A DNA stretch of 64,000 bases from Cyanobacteria bacterium TGS_CYA1 (GTDB lineage: Bacteria > Cyanobacteriota > Vampirovibrionia > Obscuribacterales > Obscuribacteraceae): contig JAHCIQ010000007.1 of assembly GCA_026129135.1 (NCBI GenBank), forward strand, positions 62,001 to 126,000, in the 5' to 3' direction. Positions 43,401 to 51,084 of this stretch are shown here, piece by piece. The translations under genes and the position numbers were made by a program. Below the pieces are notes generated by a model. The model saw only the letters and a list, made by a program, of their open reading frames with translations. It was not told the origin of the DNA and did no database searches. Every line of letters begins with the position of its first letter. Within the stretch, counting starts at the first letter, position 1.

Positions 43401-43889
43401 TTAATTGGCTCGACGACGTGCTTTAGCCTTGCGTTCTTTGAGCAAAGCAACTAATTTTTCTTTCTGTTCTGTAGAAAGAATGGCTCTTATATCGAGCAAT
43501 AATTTTATGCGTCCGTTAGCTATTTCAGAGCGCAGGTTATTGATTTGAGTTTGTTTGGCCATTACTTCAGCTTCGGCTGGATCTGGCTTCATTTGAAAAT
43601 CTTGCATGTCTTCAATCAAACCAAACAAAGTCTTGAGGCGCACACGTTGTACGTCTTCGAATTCTTTAGCCAAGTTGCGAATTTTCAATTCCTGATCTTT
43701 GTTAATACCAGCTTCTCTATAAATATCGAGCGGATCAGAACTAGATGCTGCAGATGTAAGCGAGTCGCGAACAGGAGCATCGTCGTTTGCTTCTTGAGCC
43801 TGCAATAAAAGATTCGAGCCCAGAATCAAACATGACAAATTCAAAGACAATACAGCTGTTAGATATACTCCGCGCTTCAAGTCACTCAC
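43401..43889 (-). CDS. Spy/CpxP-like periplasmic protein
   Basis: A 162-residue protein with a hydrophobic export signal (about residues 10-30). The mature chain is all-helical with KIRNLAKEFEDVQRVRLKTL and a C-terminal ILSTEQKEKLVALLKERKAK. The last is like the LTxxQ motif of Spy/CpxP/ZraP proteins, which act as periplasmic chaperones or metal/stress sensors. The second helix also has many Gln and Met residues. It is monocistronic, preceded by a strong terminator. Confidence 0.6.
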   Translation of the reverse strand: MSDLKRGVYLTAVLSLNLSCLILGSNLLLQAQEANDDAPVRDSLTSAASSSDPLDIYREAGINKDQELKIRNLAKEFEDVQRVRLKTLFGLIEDMQDFQMKPDPAEAEVMAKQTQINNLRSEIANGRIKLLLDIRAILSTEQKEKLVALLKERKAKARRRAN

Positions 43890-43930
43890 TCCTTTTTTCC
43901 AACCAAGCTATATTCTATTCGATTGTGAGC

Positions 43931-44112
43931 CGAAAAAATGCAAAGCCCGCGGTATAAAACCGCGGGCTTTCTTGCAGCATTTTTGCGCTGGACGCCTCCT
44001 AAACGTCTCGTTCGCCTTGATTGAGTATAAGCGCTTCCCCAAACCCTTATACTCGGTGTTTCCGTTTTTTCCCCTGTCAATCCGCGCCTCTTGGGCGCTC
44101 CCAAAAATCTGT
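43931..44112 (-). ncRNA. possible structured RNA or 3' UTR ending in a strong terminator
   Basis: Downstream of the secreted-protein gene (minus strand) lie several stems in series. They are TTGGG-AGCG-CCCAA, then GAGTATAAG / CTTATACTC closing a 14-nt loop, then GACG-9 nt-CGTC, and finally a 12-bp perfect stem AAAGCCCGCGGT / ACCGCGGGCTTT followed by GCATTTTTT. The density of paired elements in 180 bp exceeds that of other spacers here. I do not recognise 6S, SRP, tmRNA or RNase P signatures. It could be an unknown small RNA or a long structured 3' UTR. Confidence 0.35.
43936..43973 (-). terminator. strong intrinsic terminator
   Basis: A perfect 12-bp GC-rich stem (AAAGCCCGCGGT / ACCGCGGGCTTT) with a 5-nt loop. 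On the minus strand it is followed by GCATTTTTTC. It separates the preceding minus-strand transcript from the Spy-like gene. Confidence 0.85.
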
Positions 44113-44135
44113 CGTATTGCTTATGCGCGTCCCAC

Positions 44136-45119
44136 TTAATTAGGGAACTGAACGCTGCTGTAATATGTCGGATATGTCATCGCCTTGGCTTTGCCGAATG
44201 AAGACGAACTCGACACGGTGAAATAAGATTCGGAAAGAGATGTATGCTTCATCTGCCTTGCGCCAGCTTTCTTCTTGAGGCTGCCCTTTTCGTCGCCGCT
44301 AACGCGAGCCATCTGGGCGGTAGAAATAAAACTGGAGCTAGATGTATGCATTTTGAGTGTACCTCTTTTTAATTGGATATTGCTTAGAAGACCAGGAACG
44401 TAGCTTGGTCCTTGCGGTGCAATTTGTGATGTAATTGGTTTTCTCGCCGTTGTTTTGTGCAGAACGTCCTTCCAATATGTTTCTGGAAGCAGACACAGTG
44501 GAAATGGTGGGGGACCCACCCGGTCATAGAGCGTGTTGGGACTGAGCCCCGCTTGCTGACCTCCTTGAACTGGTGCCTGGAATTGAACTTGATTTGCGTT
44601 GGCTGTGCTCAGCATGCTTTGTTGCAGGCATACTTGCTCTGTCAGTTTACTCAGCTCCTCCTTGCTTTGCGCCGACAGACCTAGTGCCGTCTGTGGTGGC
44701 ATACTGAAATTTCGTTTTTGCAAATCTGGATACTGCGCCATGATTTCGGGAGATACCGAAGGTGAGGTCACATTCACAGATGCGCTTGCCATTTGCTTCT
44801 TCGCTAACTCGGCTCTTGTCGGCAGTTTAATCTCAGATAAATATCTGGGGCTCGATGCCGCTTGCGATCTAGCAGAAAATGCGTCGCTCGATAGATTGGT
44901 TCGCGGCCTTCCTTGGGGGCTCGCTGTTTTAGGGATTCCATTTATATTTGATTGGTGAGAGGGCTGGCTTGAAAGTGTATCCAAGCTCTGTTTTAAAAAC
45001 GATACGGTATCGGATGTGGTTCTACCGTTTGCGCTTTGGGCATAAGCCACGTTCCCTGCGAAGAAGGAGGTGGACGCTGCCAAAGACAAGCTTAATAGTG
45101 CTACTGGTCTCGATACCAT
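44136..45119 (-). CDS. secreted low-complexity protein of unknown function
   Basis: About 327 residues from ATG 45119, which has GGGAAAG 7 nt upstream; the longer reading from 45158 adds 13 basic residues. A signal peptide (VALLSLSLAASTSFFAG, cut near AYA) leads to a Ser/Gln/Pro-rich chain with one Cys-containing central part (LTEQVCLQQSML) and VGPPPFPLCLLPETYW. The C-terminal 60 residues are Ser-rich. I recognise no domain. It is likely exported and disordered. Confidence 0.58.
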   Translation of the reverse strand: MVSRPVALLSLSLAASTSFFAGNVAYAQSANGRTTSDTVSFLKQSLDTLSSQPSHQSNINGIPKTASPQGRPRTNLSSDAFSARSQAASSPRYLSEIKLPTRAELAKKQMASASVNVTSPSVSPEIMAQYPDLQKRNFSMPPQTALGLSAQSKEELSKLTEQVCLQQSMLSTANANQVQFQAPVQGGQQAGLSPNTLYDRVGPPPFPLCLLPETYWKDVLHKTTARKPITSQIAPQGPSYVPGLLSNIQLKRGTLKMHTSSSSFISTAQMARVSGDEKGSLKKKAGARQMKHTSLSESYFTVSSSSSFGKAKAMTYPTYYSSVQFPN

Positions 45120-45266
45120 TTTCATTCTTTCCCGTCTACGCCATTGCTCTTTGAGCAAGTCGATGGTTTAAAAACGCCATGTCCATCAACACACTCAATG
45201 TAACTCAGCGACAAGGGGTGTGTCACTGGGAAAACCACGAAGACCAAAAAGATTTTTCGAGACAAG

Positions 45267-45290
45267 AAAGCCCAATTTCAGGGCTTTTCC
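45267..45290 (-). terminator. hairpin terminator after the PEP-synthase-like gene
   Basis: AAAGCCC and GGGCTTT pair around a 7-nt loop; on the minus strand the stem runs into TTTCTTG. It lies about 35 bp after the stop of the PEP-utilising enzyme gene. Confidence 0.6.
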
Positions 45291-45322
45291 GAACTTGCAG
45301 TGGGGCAATTACGAATAAATTG

Positions 45323-47980
45323 CTATTGCACTTTTACTGGAATCGACTCGATTCGACGCACTATGCCTGTAGAACCGTCAACCTCGACCAGAGTGCCGTC
45401 TTCCCACGCTTCGCATGCTTTTGGAATGCCCGCTACACAGGGTAACCCATATTCGCGTGCAACCAGCGCACCATGCTGAAGGACACCGCCTACTTCTAGA
45501 ATAACGCCAGCTGCGTTCACGAATAAGGGAGTCCAACCTGGATCTGTCGCACGCGCAACCAGAATTTCACCTTTCTCGAATGGCTTTTCATCAGGGGTTC
45601 TGAGTGTTTTGACTTTACCGCGAACCACACCAGCCGAAATTGGAATCCCTGCTACTTCGCCAGCCCCCACCGGTGGTGCGGGCAAACGAGGAATGAAACC
45701 ACGCGAATCTATCAGCACTGGAAACTCAGTTACACTGTCAAGTTTCTTACGCTCTTTGCGATTCGCCTGGACCAAGGATTTTAAATCTACAGTTTTGTCT
45801 TTGATCCCTCTGTCGAGTTCGGCAATAGTCAAATCGAATATATCGTCTACTGCGTTCAATCTGCCAGTATCGACAAGCTCTTCGCCCTCGCGACGCAGAC
45901 GCAAACGCAAGAGATGCAACGCATAAATAAGGTAATACTTGTGCGTTTCTCTTATTCCGCCGATAGATTCCACAATCTTATATAAGGATTTGAATTCTTG
46001 TTTGGCGAACCAATTTTTGCGACCGATTTCTTCGCTCAAGCGCTTAAATGTATCGCGACGTTTTCTCTCGTTTTCAGCAAAACGCGAAACCTGACTCTGC
46101 TCTGGATTGTCGATAGACTGCTTGCGCATAGACTTCATCAAATCCACGAGCATTTGCGGGTCATCATAATATCTGGGCGAAGCGATATCGACTTCAGCCG
46201 GTCCACGAAATCCATACTTCTCTAAGAAAGTCCACCAGGCGCGCTTGAACTCAGGCGATGCATCAGATGCAAGCCACGAGTTGAAATCGGCTGGAGCCGA
46301 CTCGGGCAGCAATTGCGATACTTTATATAGATCGAGCGACATCTCGGTAGTTACATTACCAGGCAACGCAAGCTCTAACTGATCGAGCACTTCTTTGGGC
46401 TCGTTTTTAGCCAGCTCTTTCATGCGCGATAAAGCCACACGCGACGTGACCACGAGCGGCACGCAATGCATGAAAACCACATCGGCTACCATTTTGAGTA
46501 AACGCTTGGTGAACTCGGGCAATGGCTTGTTTGAATCAGCCAGCTTTTGCGCATCGAATTCGAAGCGCTCTAGAGCCACTTTCAAATCCATCAAAGCTTT
46601 CTGCGGCTGCAAGCGCGCTCGCATAATGCGCGGAGCAACAAGCGGAGCAACGGTCGCAAGACGCACAGGCACGAAACCTAAAAGCGGATTGTGATCCTTA
46701 TATGTATCTTCGTCCAACTCGTTCACAATTTTACCAGCGAGCGGATCCATGTTGGAAAACAATTCGATGAATTTCTTTTTGCCAGCAAGCCCAAGAAGAA
46801 TCGAAACATTCACGTATATGCGTCCATGTCCCAGGCTCACAATCGCGCCCTTGGAGCCAGCCTTAAACCTGCCAAGATGCAAAATGTTGCCCACGGCGGA
46901 AGGCACATAAGTCAAAATTGATGAGCCCATGGTCGACATTGGCTTAGGCATGCCTTGCGCTGCAATAGTCAAATCGAGATACAAACGTTTGCGCTCACCA
47001 GGACCTGTCATCATATCTGGTGGCACCGGAGTAAAAGTAGTTATTGGTCGTGCTTGCAACAGATAGAGCTTTTCGTTTGCAAACGCCCATTCGATATCGA
47101 TAGGCTTTTTATAAATGCGCTCGACCTGCTTAACTAGCAAGGCAAGCTTTCCTACGTGTCTATTATCTAAAGTAAATTCGTCAGAGCGATGATTTTCTTT
47201 AGTTTCGGTTCCGTTGTCGTTGAGCCAGATGGATGTTTCTTTAGACCCAAGCGTTTTTTCAAGAATACTCATCGAGACTTTGTTCACTCGATAAAAGTCA
47301 GGCGTGACGAGTCCAGCCACGACAGTTTCGCCAAGACCCCAGTTGGCATTGAAAACAGCCTCGTCCAGATTGTTGTTGACTGGATTCATCGAGAATCCGA
47401 CCCCAGACACTTCGCTTGCAATTTGTTCCTGGACAACGACAGCAATTTTAGGATCTGTAATATCGAAACCGTGCTGACGTTTGTAGACGACGATGCGCAA
47501 ATCGAGGCAGCTAGCAAACGCACGAGCAATAGCATTCTCCATCGATTTATAAGTGACACCAAGGATGGTTTCATAGCCACCAGCAAAAGACGAGCCTTCT
47601 AAATCCTCTTCAGGCGAGGAAGAGCGCACTGCGTATTGCTTTCCTTTGTACGAGCCCTCGAAAGGAATCTGCGACAAAGCCTTTTCTAACGTCTCTTTCT
47701 GTTCTGCACTGAGCGTAAGCTTGCTGGCTAACTTCTTGAGCTTAGCGCATTTCTTGTCAAGGTCGCCATTGTTGGCGTTTGCCGATTGCAAAAATTGTTT
47801 CCACTCTTCTGACTTTTTGAGCTCTTCAAGCCAAGAGCTAAAGAAGGAAACTGTCAGTACAAACCCGGGCGGAACCGGCAGTCCCGACGCGGACCCAGCA
47901 ATCAGAGAATATCCCTTACCGCCGACCTGGCTTAGTTCTGCGGATTTTAAAATGGTCCCCGGAAACAAATAGAAGTCCAT
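45323..47980 (-). CDS. PEP-synthase-like / PEP-utilising phosphotransferase
   Basis: A multidomain enzyme of 885 residues. The N-terminal ATP-grasp domain (about 1-320) begins VGGKGYSLIAGSASGLPVPPG and contains AVRSSSPEEDLEGSSFAGGYETILG. A long helical linker follows (320-780). The C-terminal swivelling His domain has VLQHGALVAREYGLPCVAGI with the phosphorylated His. This is the order in PEP synthase and rifampin phosphotransferase. It lacks the C-terminal PEP-binding TIM barrel of true PpsA, so it is closer to the Rph type; substrate unknown. ATG 47980 follows GAGGGGAGCC and is preferred over 48025. Confidence 0.78.
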   Translation of the reverse strand: MDFYLFPGTILKSAELSQVGGKGYSLIAGSASGLPVPPGFVLTVSFFSSWLEELKKSEEWKQFLQSANANNGDLDKKCAKLKKLASKLTLSAEQKETLEKALSQIPFEGSYKGKQYAVRSSSPEEDLEGSSFAGGYETILGVTYKSMENAIARAFASCLDLRIVVYKRQHGFDITDPKIAVVVQEQIASEVSGVGFSMNPVNNNLDEAVFNANWGLGETVVAGLVTPDFYRVNKVSMSILEKTLGSKETSIWLNDNGTETKENHRSDEFTLDNRHVGKLALLVKQVERIYKKPIDIEWAFANEKLYLLQARPITTFTPVPPDMMTGPGERKRLYLDLTIAAQGMPKPMSTMGSSILTYVPSAVGNILHLGRFKAGSKGAIVSLGHGRIYVNVSILLGLAGKKKFIELFSNMDPLAGKIVNELDEDTYKDHNPLLGFVPVRLATVAPLVAPRIMRARLQPQKALMDLKVALERFEFDAQKLADSNKPLPEFTKRLLKMVADVVFMHCVPLVVTSRVALSRMKELAKNEPKEVLDQLELALPGNVTTEMSLDLYKVSQLLPESAPADFNSWLASDASPEFKRAWWTFLEKYGFRGPAEVDIASPRYYDDPQMLVDLMKSMRKQSIDNPEQSQVSRFAENERKRRDTFKRLSEEIGRKNWFAKQEFKSLYKIVESIGGIRETHKYYLIYALHLLRLRLRREGEELVDTGRLNAVDDIFDLTIAELDRGIKDKTVDLKSLVQANRKERKKLDSVTEFPVLIDSRGFIPRLPAPPVGAGEVAGIPISAGVVRGKVKTLRTPDEKPFEKGEILVARATDPGWTPLFVNAAGVILEVGGVLQHGALVAREYGLPCVAGIPKACEAWEDGTLVEVDGSTGIVRRIESIPVKVQ

Positions 47981-48086
47981 AGCGGCTCCCCTCTTAGTGT
48001 GCCTGCCCGTGTTGCCTGTGTGCAAAAGATAGCACTAAATGGGCTTTTATATGGAATTCAAGAGCAATTGCGATAAGAAATCGTAT

Positions 48087-49361
48087 TTATCCACTAGTCC
48101 AGCGAATCCTCAAAACCTTATATTTTTTGTCCGCTGGATCGAAAAGAACGATGCCGTCTTTCACTTGTTCAGATGGAGCAGAAAATAGTCCGCCACTTCC
48201 ACTCCAAGTGAGCATCAAAATCTTATTGTCAGGCAGCACTTTCATTTGCTTGAATTTGCTCAAATTCAGACTATGAGTATTAAAAAGTCGTTTCCAATGA
48301 TCGTCTATCAAAATAAATAGGCCTTCTTCGTCGGTTAAAAGCAGGAGCTTTCCATTTTTATCGAACGCAAGAGAATTAAACTCTGTTGGAGGATAGGGCC
48401 AATTTTTGTTTTCATAAATAGTGTGTGCCTTCATCGAAACCAATAGCGAATCCAGAGGTTGAAAACCTGTTGAAACGAATTCTCTTTGTCCGTGAATCAT
48501 CGTGTGTAATTTAAGCGAATCCACTTCGAAATTTTTACCGACTAACAGACTGCACCTCAAAGTTTCCTTCTCTACTCCCCAGACTTTCTCGGGCGTTTGA
48601 TAAACAACTGGATGCAAAAGCCGATGCACCGCAAAATTTTGCTTAACCGCTTCTTTGGTAATTTTTGCGGTCTCCAAATTTATTGAATAATTCGAGGAAT
48701 CTCGATACATTACCAATTCATTAGTTTTAGATATTGACTCACTGATAGAGGGCGGTTCCGACGATGAGCCTGGCAAAGCAATATCTGAAAGTCGTTCAAA
48801 CTCATTTGGTTTAATTTTCCATCGCATTAATTTCGTCGGAGTTGAGACTATAAAATAGTTTCCTTTCTTGAAGATTCGACTAGAATTCTTCTCTTCAGAA
48901 GTGGCAAATTTAAACTCTAATTCAATCTTGCCATCGCTGTTCAAAACCAGAGCTTTCATCTTGTCGCCTTTTGAAAGCAGAATTTTAAACTCGTTCTCTC
49001 CAGGAAGGCTTTCCACAATTTCGATTTTGTAGTCCGCAGGAATTAAGGTGCTTGGAGATAATTCCCAGCTCTTCAAGTCCAGTTCCAAAAGACTGTGCTC
49101 CACCTTGCAAGAAAACCTTGAACCCTCTTTTTTGACTGGTACGGGAGTTACTACATGTATAAAAGCTTTTTGCTTATCAACAAAAGAAAAAAACAAGGTT
49201 GTATTTGGAGCTATTTTTTGGTCAACCTCTACAGTTTTATCGAGGACACAATACGCTTCGGGAGGATCAGTAGCTGAACTCCGCCAAATCCATCCTCCAA
49301 TAAGACCGCATCCGCACAAAACGAATACGATGAGAATTACCTTGTTTACCATATGTTTCAT
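48087..49361 (-). CDS. membrane-anchored beta-propeller-like protein, paralogue 1
   Basis: About 425 residues: one N-terminal TM (VILIVFVLCGCGLIGGWIW) and an exported beta-rich domain. The block NWPYPPTEFNSLAFDKNGKL and then LLTDEEGLFILIDDHWKRLF is shared with the gene at 51081-52469, showing that the two are paralogues. The repeats look like propeller blades but no named family fits. The start is uncertain (ATG 49361 or 49382); the analogous start in the paralogue supports 49361. No operon partner is evident. Confidence 0.6.
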   Translation of the reverse strand: MKHMVNKVILIVFVLCGCGLIGGWIWRSSATDPPEAYCVLDKTVEVDQKIAPNTTLFFSFVDKQKAFIHVVTPVPVKKEGSRFSCKVEHSLLELDLKSWELSPSTLIPADYKIEIVESLPGENEFKILLSKGDKMKALVLNSDGKIELEFKFATSEEKNSSRIFKKGNYFIVSTPTKLMRWKIKPNEFERLSDIALPGSSSEPPSISESISKTNELVMYRDSSNYSINLETAKITKEAVKQNFAVHRLLHPVVYQTPEKVWGVEKETLRCSLLVGKNFEVDSLKLHTMIHGQREFVSTGFQPLDSLLVSMKAHTIYENKNWPYPPTEFNSLAFDKNGKLLLLTDEEGLFILIDDHWKRLFNTHSLNLSKFKQMKVLPDNKILMLTWSGSGGLFSAPSEQVKDGIVLFDPADKKYKVLRIRWTSG

Positions 49362-49463
49362 GATCGTAATTATGCAAACCATTTCCAAGCGATGGCAATG
49401 TTATATCTACGCTCAAATGTAAGTTGTTGATATTGTTTACTAGCCCGTGAACGGCGATAATTC

Positions 49464-50210
49464 TTGGGGGATGGCTGGAGCTTAACTAAAATAGACCCGC
49501 AGCAACTAATCGAAAAGACCTGCCAGAAGTACGCTGAATGCAAAAGCTACAGCGACAAGGGCGTGGCTAGCACAGACAATGACGCAGCCATTCGAGATTT
49601 GCGCTTTAAGACCTCATTTGTCCGCGACGACAGATTCAGATTCGAATTCAGACAATATCATCCCCACCTCGGCAAGTCGGGTCCCGACATAGTTTCCGTA
49701 GTCTGGTCCAACGGCACTCGACATACATTTTACTCGTCGCCAATTGGACAGAAAGACTACGGCAGTTTAATTGGTCCAGTTAGTGCTACAACTGGTATTT
49801 CTGCCGCATCCATAATTCATATACCTTCGCTTTTGATGCCAGAAAATATCGCTATCAGTCCTACGTGGCTAAGTCTTGAAGGAGCTCGGATTTCAACGGA
49901 AGAAATAGTAGACAATCGTAAATGTTTTGTCCTGGGCGGATTTCGACGCATAACAGATTATTCTATTTGGATAGATAAAGATGATTACTCGATTCGAAAA
50001 ATTGTCCACGTTATGCGAATGACACAATCGCAAAGCGAAGAAATGCAGCGCGATTTGCAGAGAATGAAAGACGAAGGTAAACTGCCTCCCGAAATGCCCA
50101 TTCCCAATTTCGACTTGAAAGACATGAGCACCACTTACAATTATTCGAATATTGAATTCGATAAATTTATTGATTCGGCTGATTTAGAACCGAATTTCCC
50201 TACTGAATAA
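49464..50210 (+). CDS. LolA-like protein lacking a signal peptide, possibly 5'-decayed
   Basis: A 248-residue reading frame from a TTG at 49464. The sequence PQQLIEKTCQKYAECKSYSD, then RFRFEFRQYHP and YSIWIDKDDYSIRKIVHVM, follows the pattern of LolA/LolB-fold outer-membrane-associated proteins. Those proteins are exported, but this frame has no signal peptide. An in-frame stop (TAA at 49458) lies just upstream, and the first ATG is far inside. Either the 5' end has been lost or the product is cytoplasmic. The body is uninterrupted. Confidence 0.45.
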   Translation: MGDGWSLTKIDPQQLIEKTCQKYAECKSYSDKGVASTDNDAAIRDLRFKTSFVRDDRFRFEFRQYHPHLGKSGPDIVSVVWSNGTRHTFYSSPIGQKDYGSLIGPVSATTGISAASIIHIPSLLMPENIAISPTWLSLEGARISTEEIVDNRKCFVLGGFRRITDYSIWIDKDDYSIRKIVHVMRMTQSQSEEMQRDLQRMKDEGKLPPEMPIPNFDLKDMSTTYNYSNIEFDKFIDSADLEPNFPTE

Positions 50211-50213
50211 CTT

Positions 50214-50381
50214 TTATCGTTTTTTTTCTAACTCATACGGAATTATACTTTCAGCAACTACTTCTCCCGCTTTATCTTGTGCAACTTGAAGATCATATCT
50301 CGATTGAAGATTTAGCCAAAACTGAGGCGTTGTACCGAAATATCTAGAAAGCTCAGTTTCTTTCTTGTCTTCGTCATAACT
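50214..50381 (-). pseudogene. decayed HigA-type antitoxin, C-terminal fragment
   Basis: Translating the minus strand gives LSRYFGTTPQFWLNLQSRYD, continuing to VAESIIPYELEKKR and stop. It aligns with the C-terminal part of the intact HigA at 57121-57465 (LSRFFGTSPQFWMNAQSHYE). Upstream, a TAG stop (50382-50384) interrupts the frame. The helix-turn-helix part and the toxin gene are missing. A TTACGT-3 nt-ACGTAA palindrome at 50428-50442 resembles the core of the intact operator. It is a relic of a toxin-antitoxin module after an internal deletion. Confidence 0.75.
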
Positions 50382-50427
50382 CTATTCCAAAACTAGTGAT
50401 AATCTAGTATTTCAAACTTATCATGTG

Positions 50428-50442
50428 TTACGTTATACGTAA
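50428..50442. promoter_or_regulatory. relic higBA-type operator
   Basis: TTACGT-TAT-ACGTAA, with TTTACGTA on the minus strand followed by a GATAAGTTTGAAATA stretch that parallels the -10 region of the intact higBA promoter (TTATATTGAAATATG). It lies just upstream of the HigA fragment. Confidence 0.45.
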
Positions 50443-50454
50443 AACAAAATATAG

Positions 50455-51084
50455 TTATTGACCAACAAAACTCTTTCTGCGTGGCGTATCTAAATAATCT
50501 ACTCGTTCATTTGCGACTTCGAAAAACATCTTTTCAAGTTCGTAAGTTCCAATCTCAGCTTGAAAGTCGAATTCAGCTTGGGTTATTGGCACAACCCACA
50601 AACACTGCACGAAAACATCTTCCAGCTCCATCATTTCAAGCTTTGGTCCATCCAAATACGGATAGGTAATCAATCCGTAGGTGCACTCAGACTCGTCTTG
50701 CCATGGGCGCTCGAACGGGATGCAATGCGAAAGCGCGATGCGCTCGTTTGTCCTGTGATAATGCGCAAGATACTGAAGCAACTCTATGTGATTGCCCGGT
50801 CCGCTTTTGTATGTGGAACGCTCTGAAGAAAACAAATGCAGCTCGATAAGATCGTTTTGATTTCGCCCATTGGGAACGCCAGGTGACATATCACTTTTCT
50901 GCCACATGCAACAAGTTGCATAGGTCCAGACATTGCGCGGCTCTTGAGGCTCGAATTCGAAGATTCGAAAATCGCTCGGCAAATCTTTGAGTGTATCGTC
51001 GAGCCACTTATGCACTTTGGGCTCCATGCCAAAAGACTTTTGATAATGTTGTCGAATCTGAGTCGGATAGTCTTGAGCGGTCAA
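50455..51084 (-). CDS. suppressor-of-fused (SUFU) domain protein
   Basis: A 209-residue soluble protein. WTYATCCMWQKSDM, then IELHLFSSE and LLQYLAHYHRTNERIALSHCIPF, match the bacterial SUFU-domain family. These domains occur in immunity and other accessory proteins, often in polymorphic-toxin contexts, with no established activity in most bacteria. Here the gene overlaps the upstream propeller-like gene by 4 bp, suggesting joint translation. The last 10 residues are basic. No toxin gene is adjacent. Confidence 0.72.
   Translation of the reverse strand: MTAQDYPTQIRQHYQKSFGMEPKVHKWLDDTLKDLPSDFRIFEFEPQEPRNVWTYATCCMWQKSDMSPGVPNGRNQNDLIELHLFSSERSTYKSGPGNHIELLQYLAHYHRTNERIALSHCIPFERPWQDESECTYGLITYPYLDGPKLEMMELEDVFVQCLWVVPITQAEFDFQAEIGTYELEKMFFEVANERVDYLDTPRRKSFVGQ

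Noticed and set aside
43886..44104. 72-aa minus-strand frame in the structured spacer
   Set aside because: It reads through the terminator stem and other hairpins; the sequence is better explained as RNA structure.
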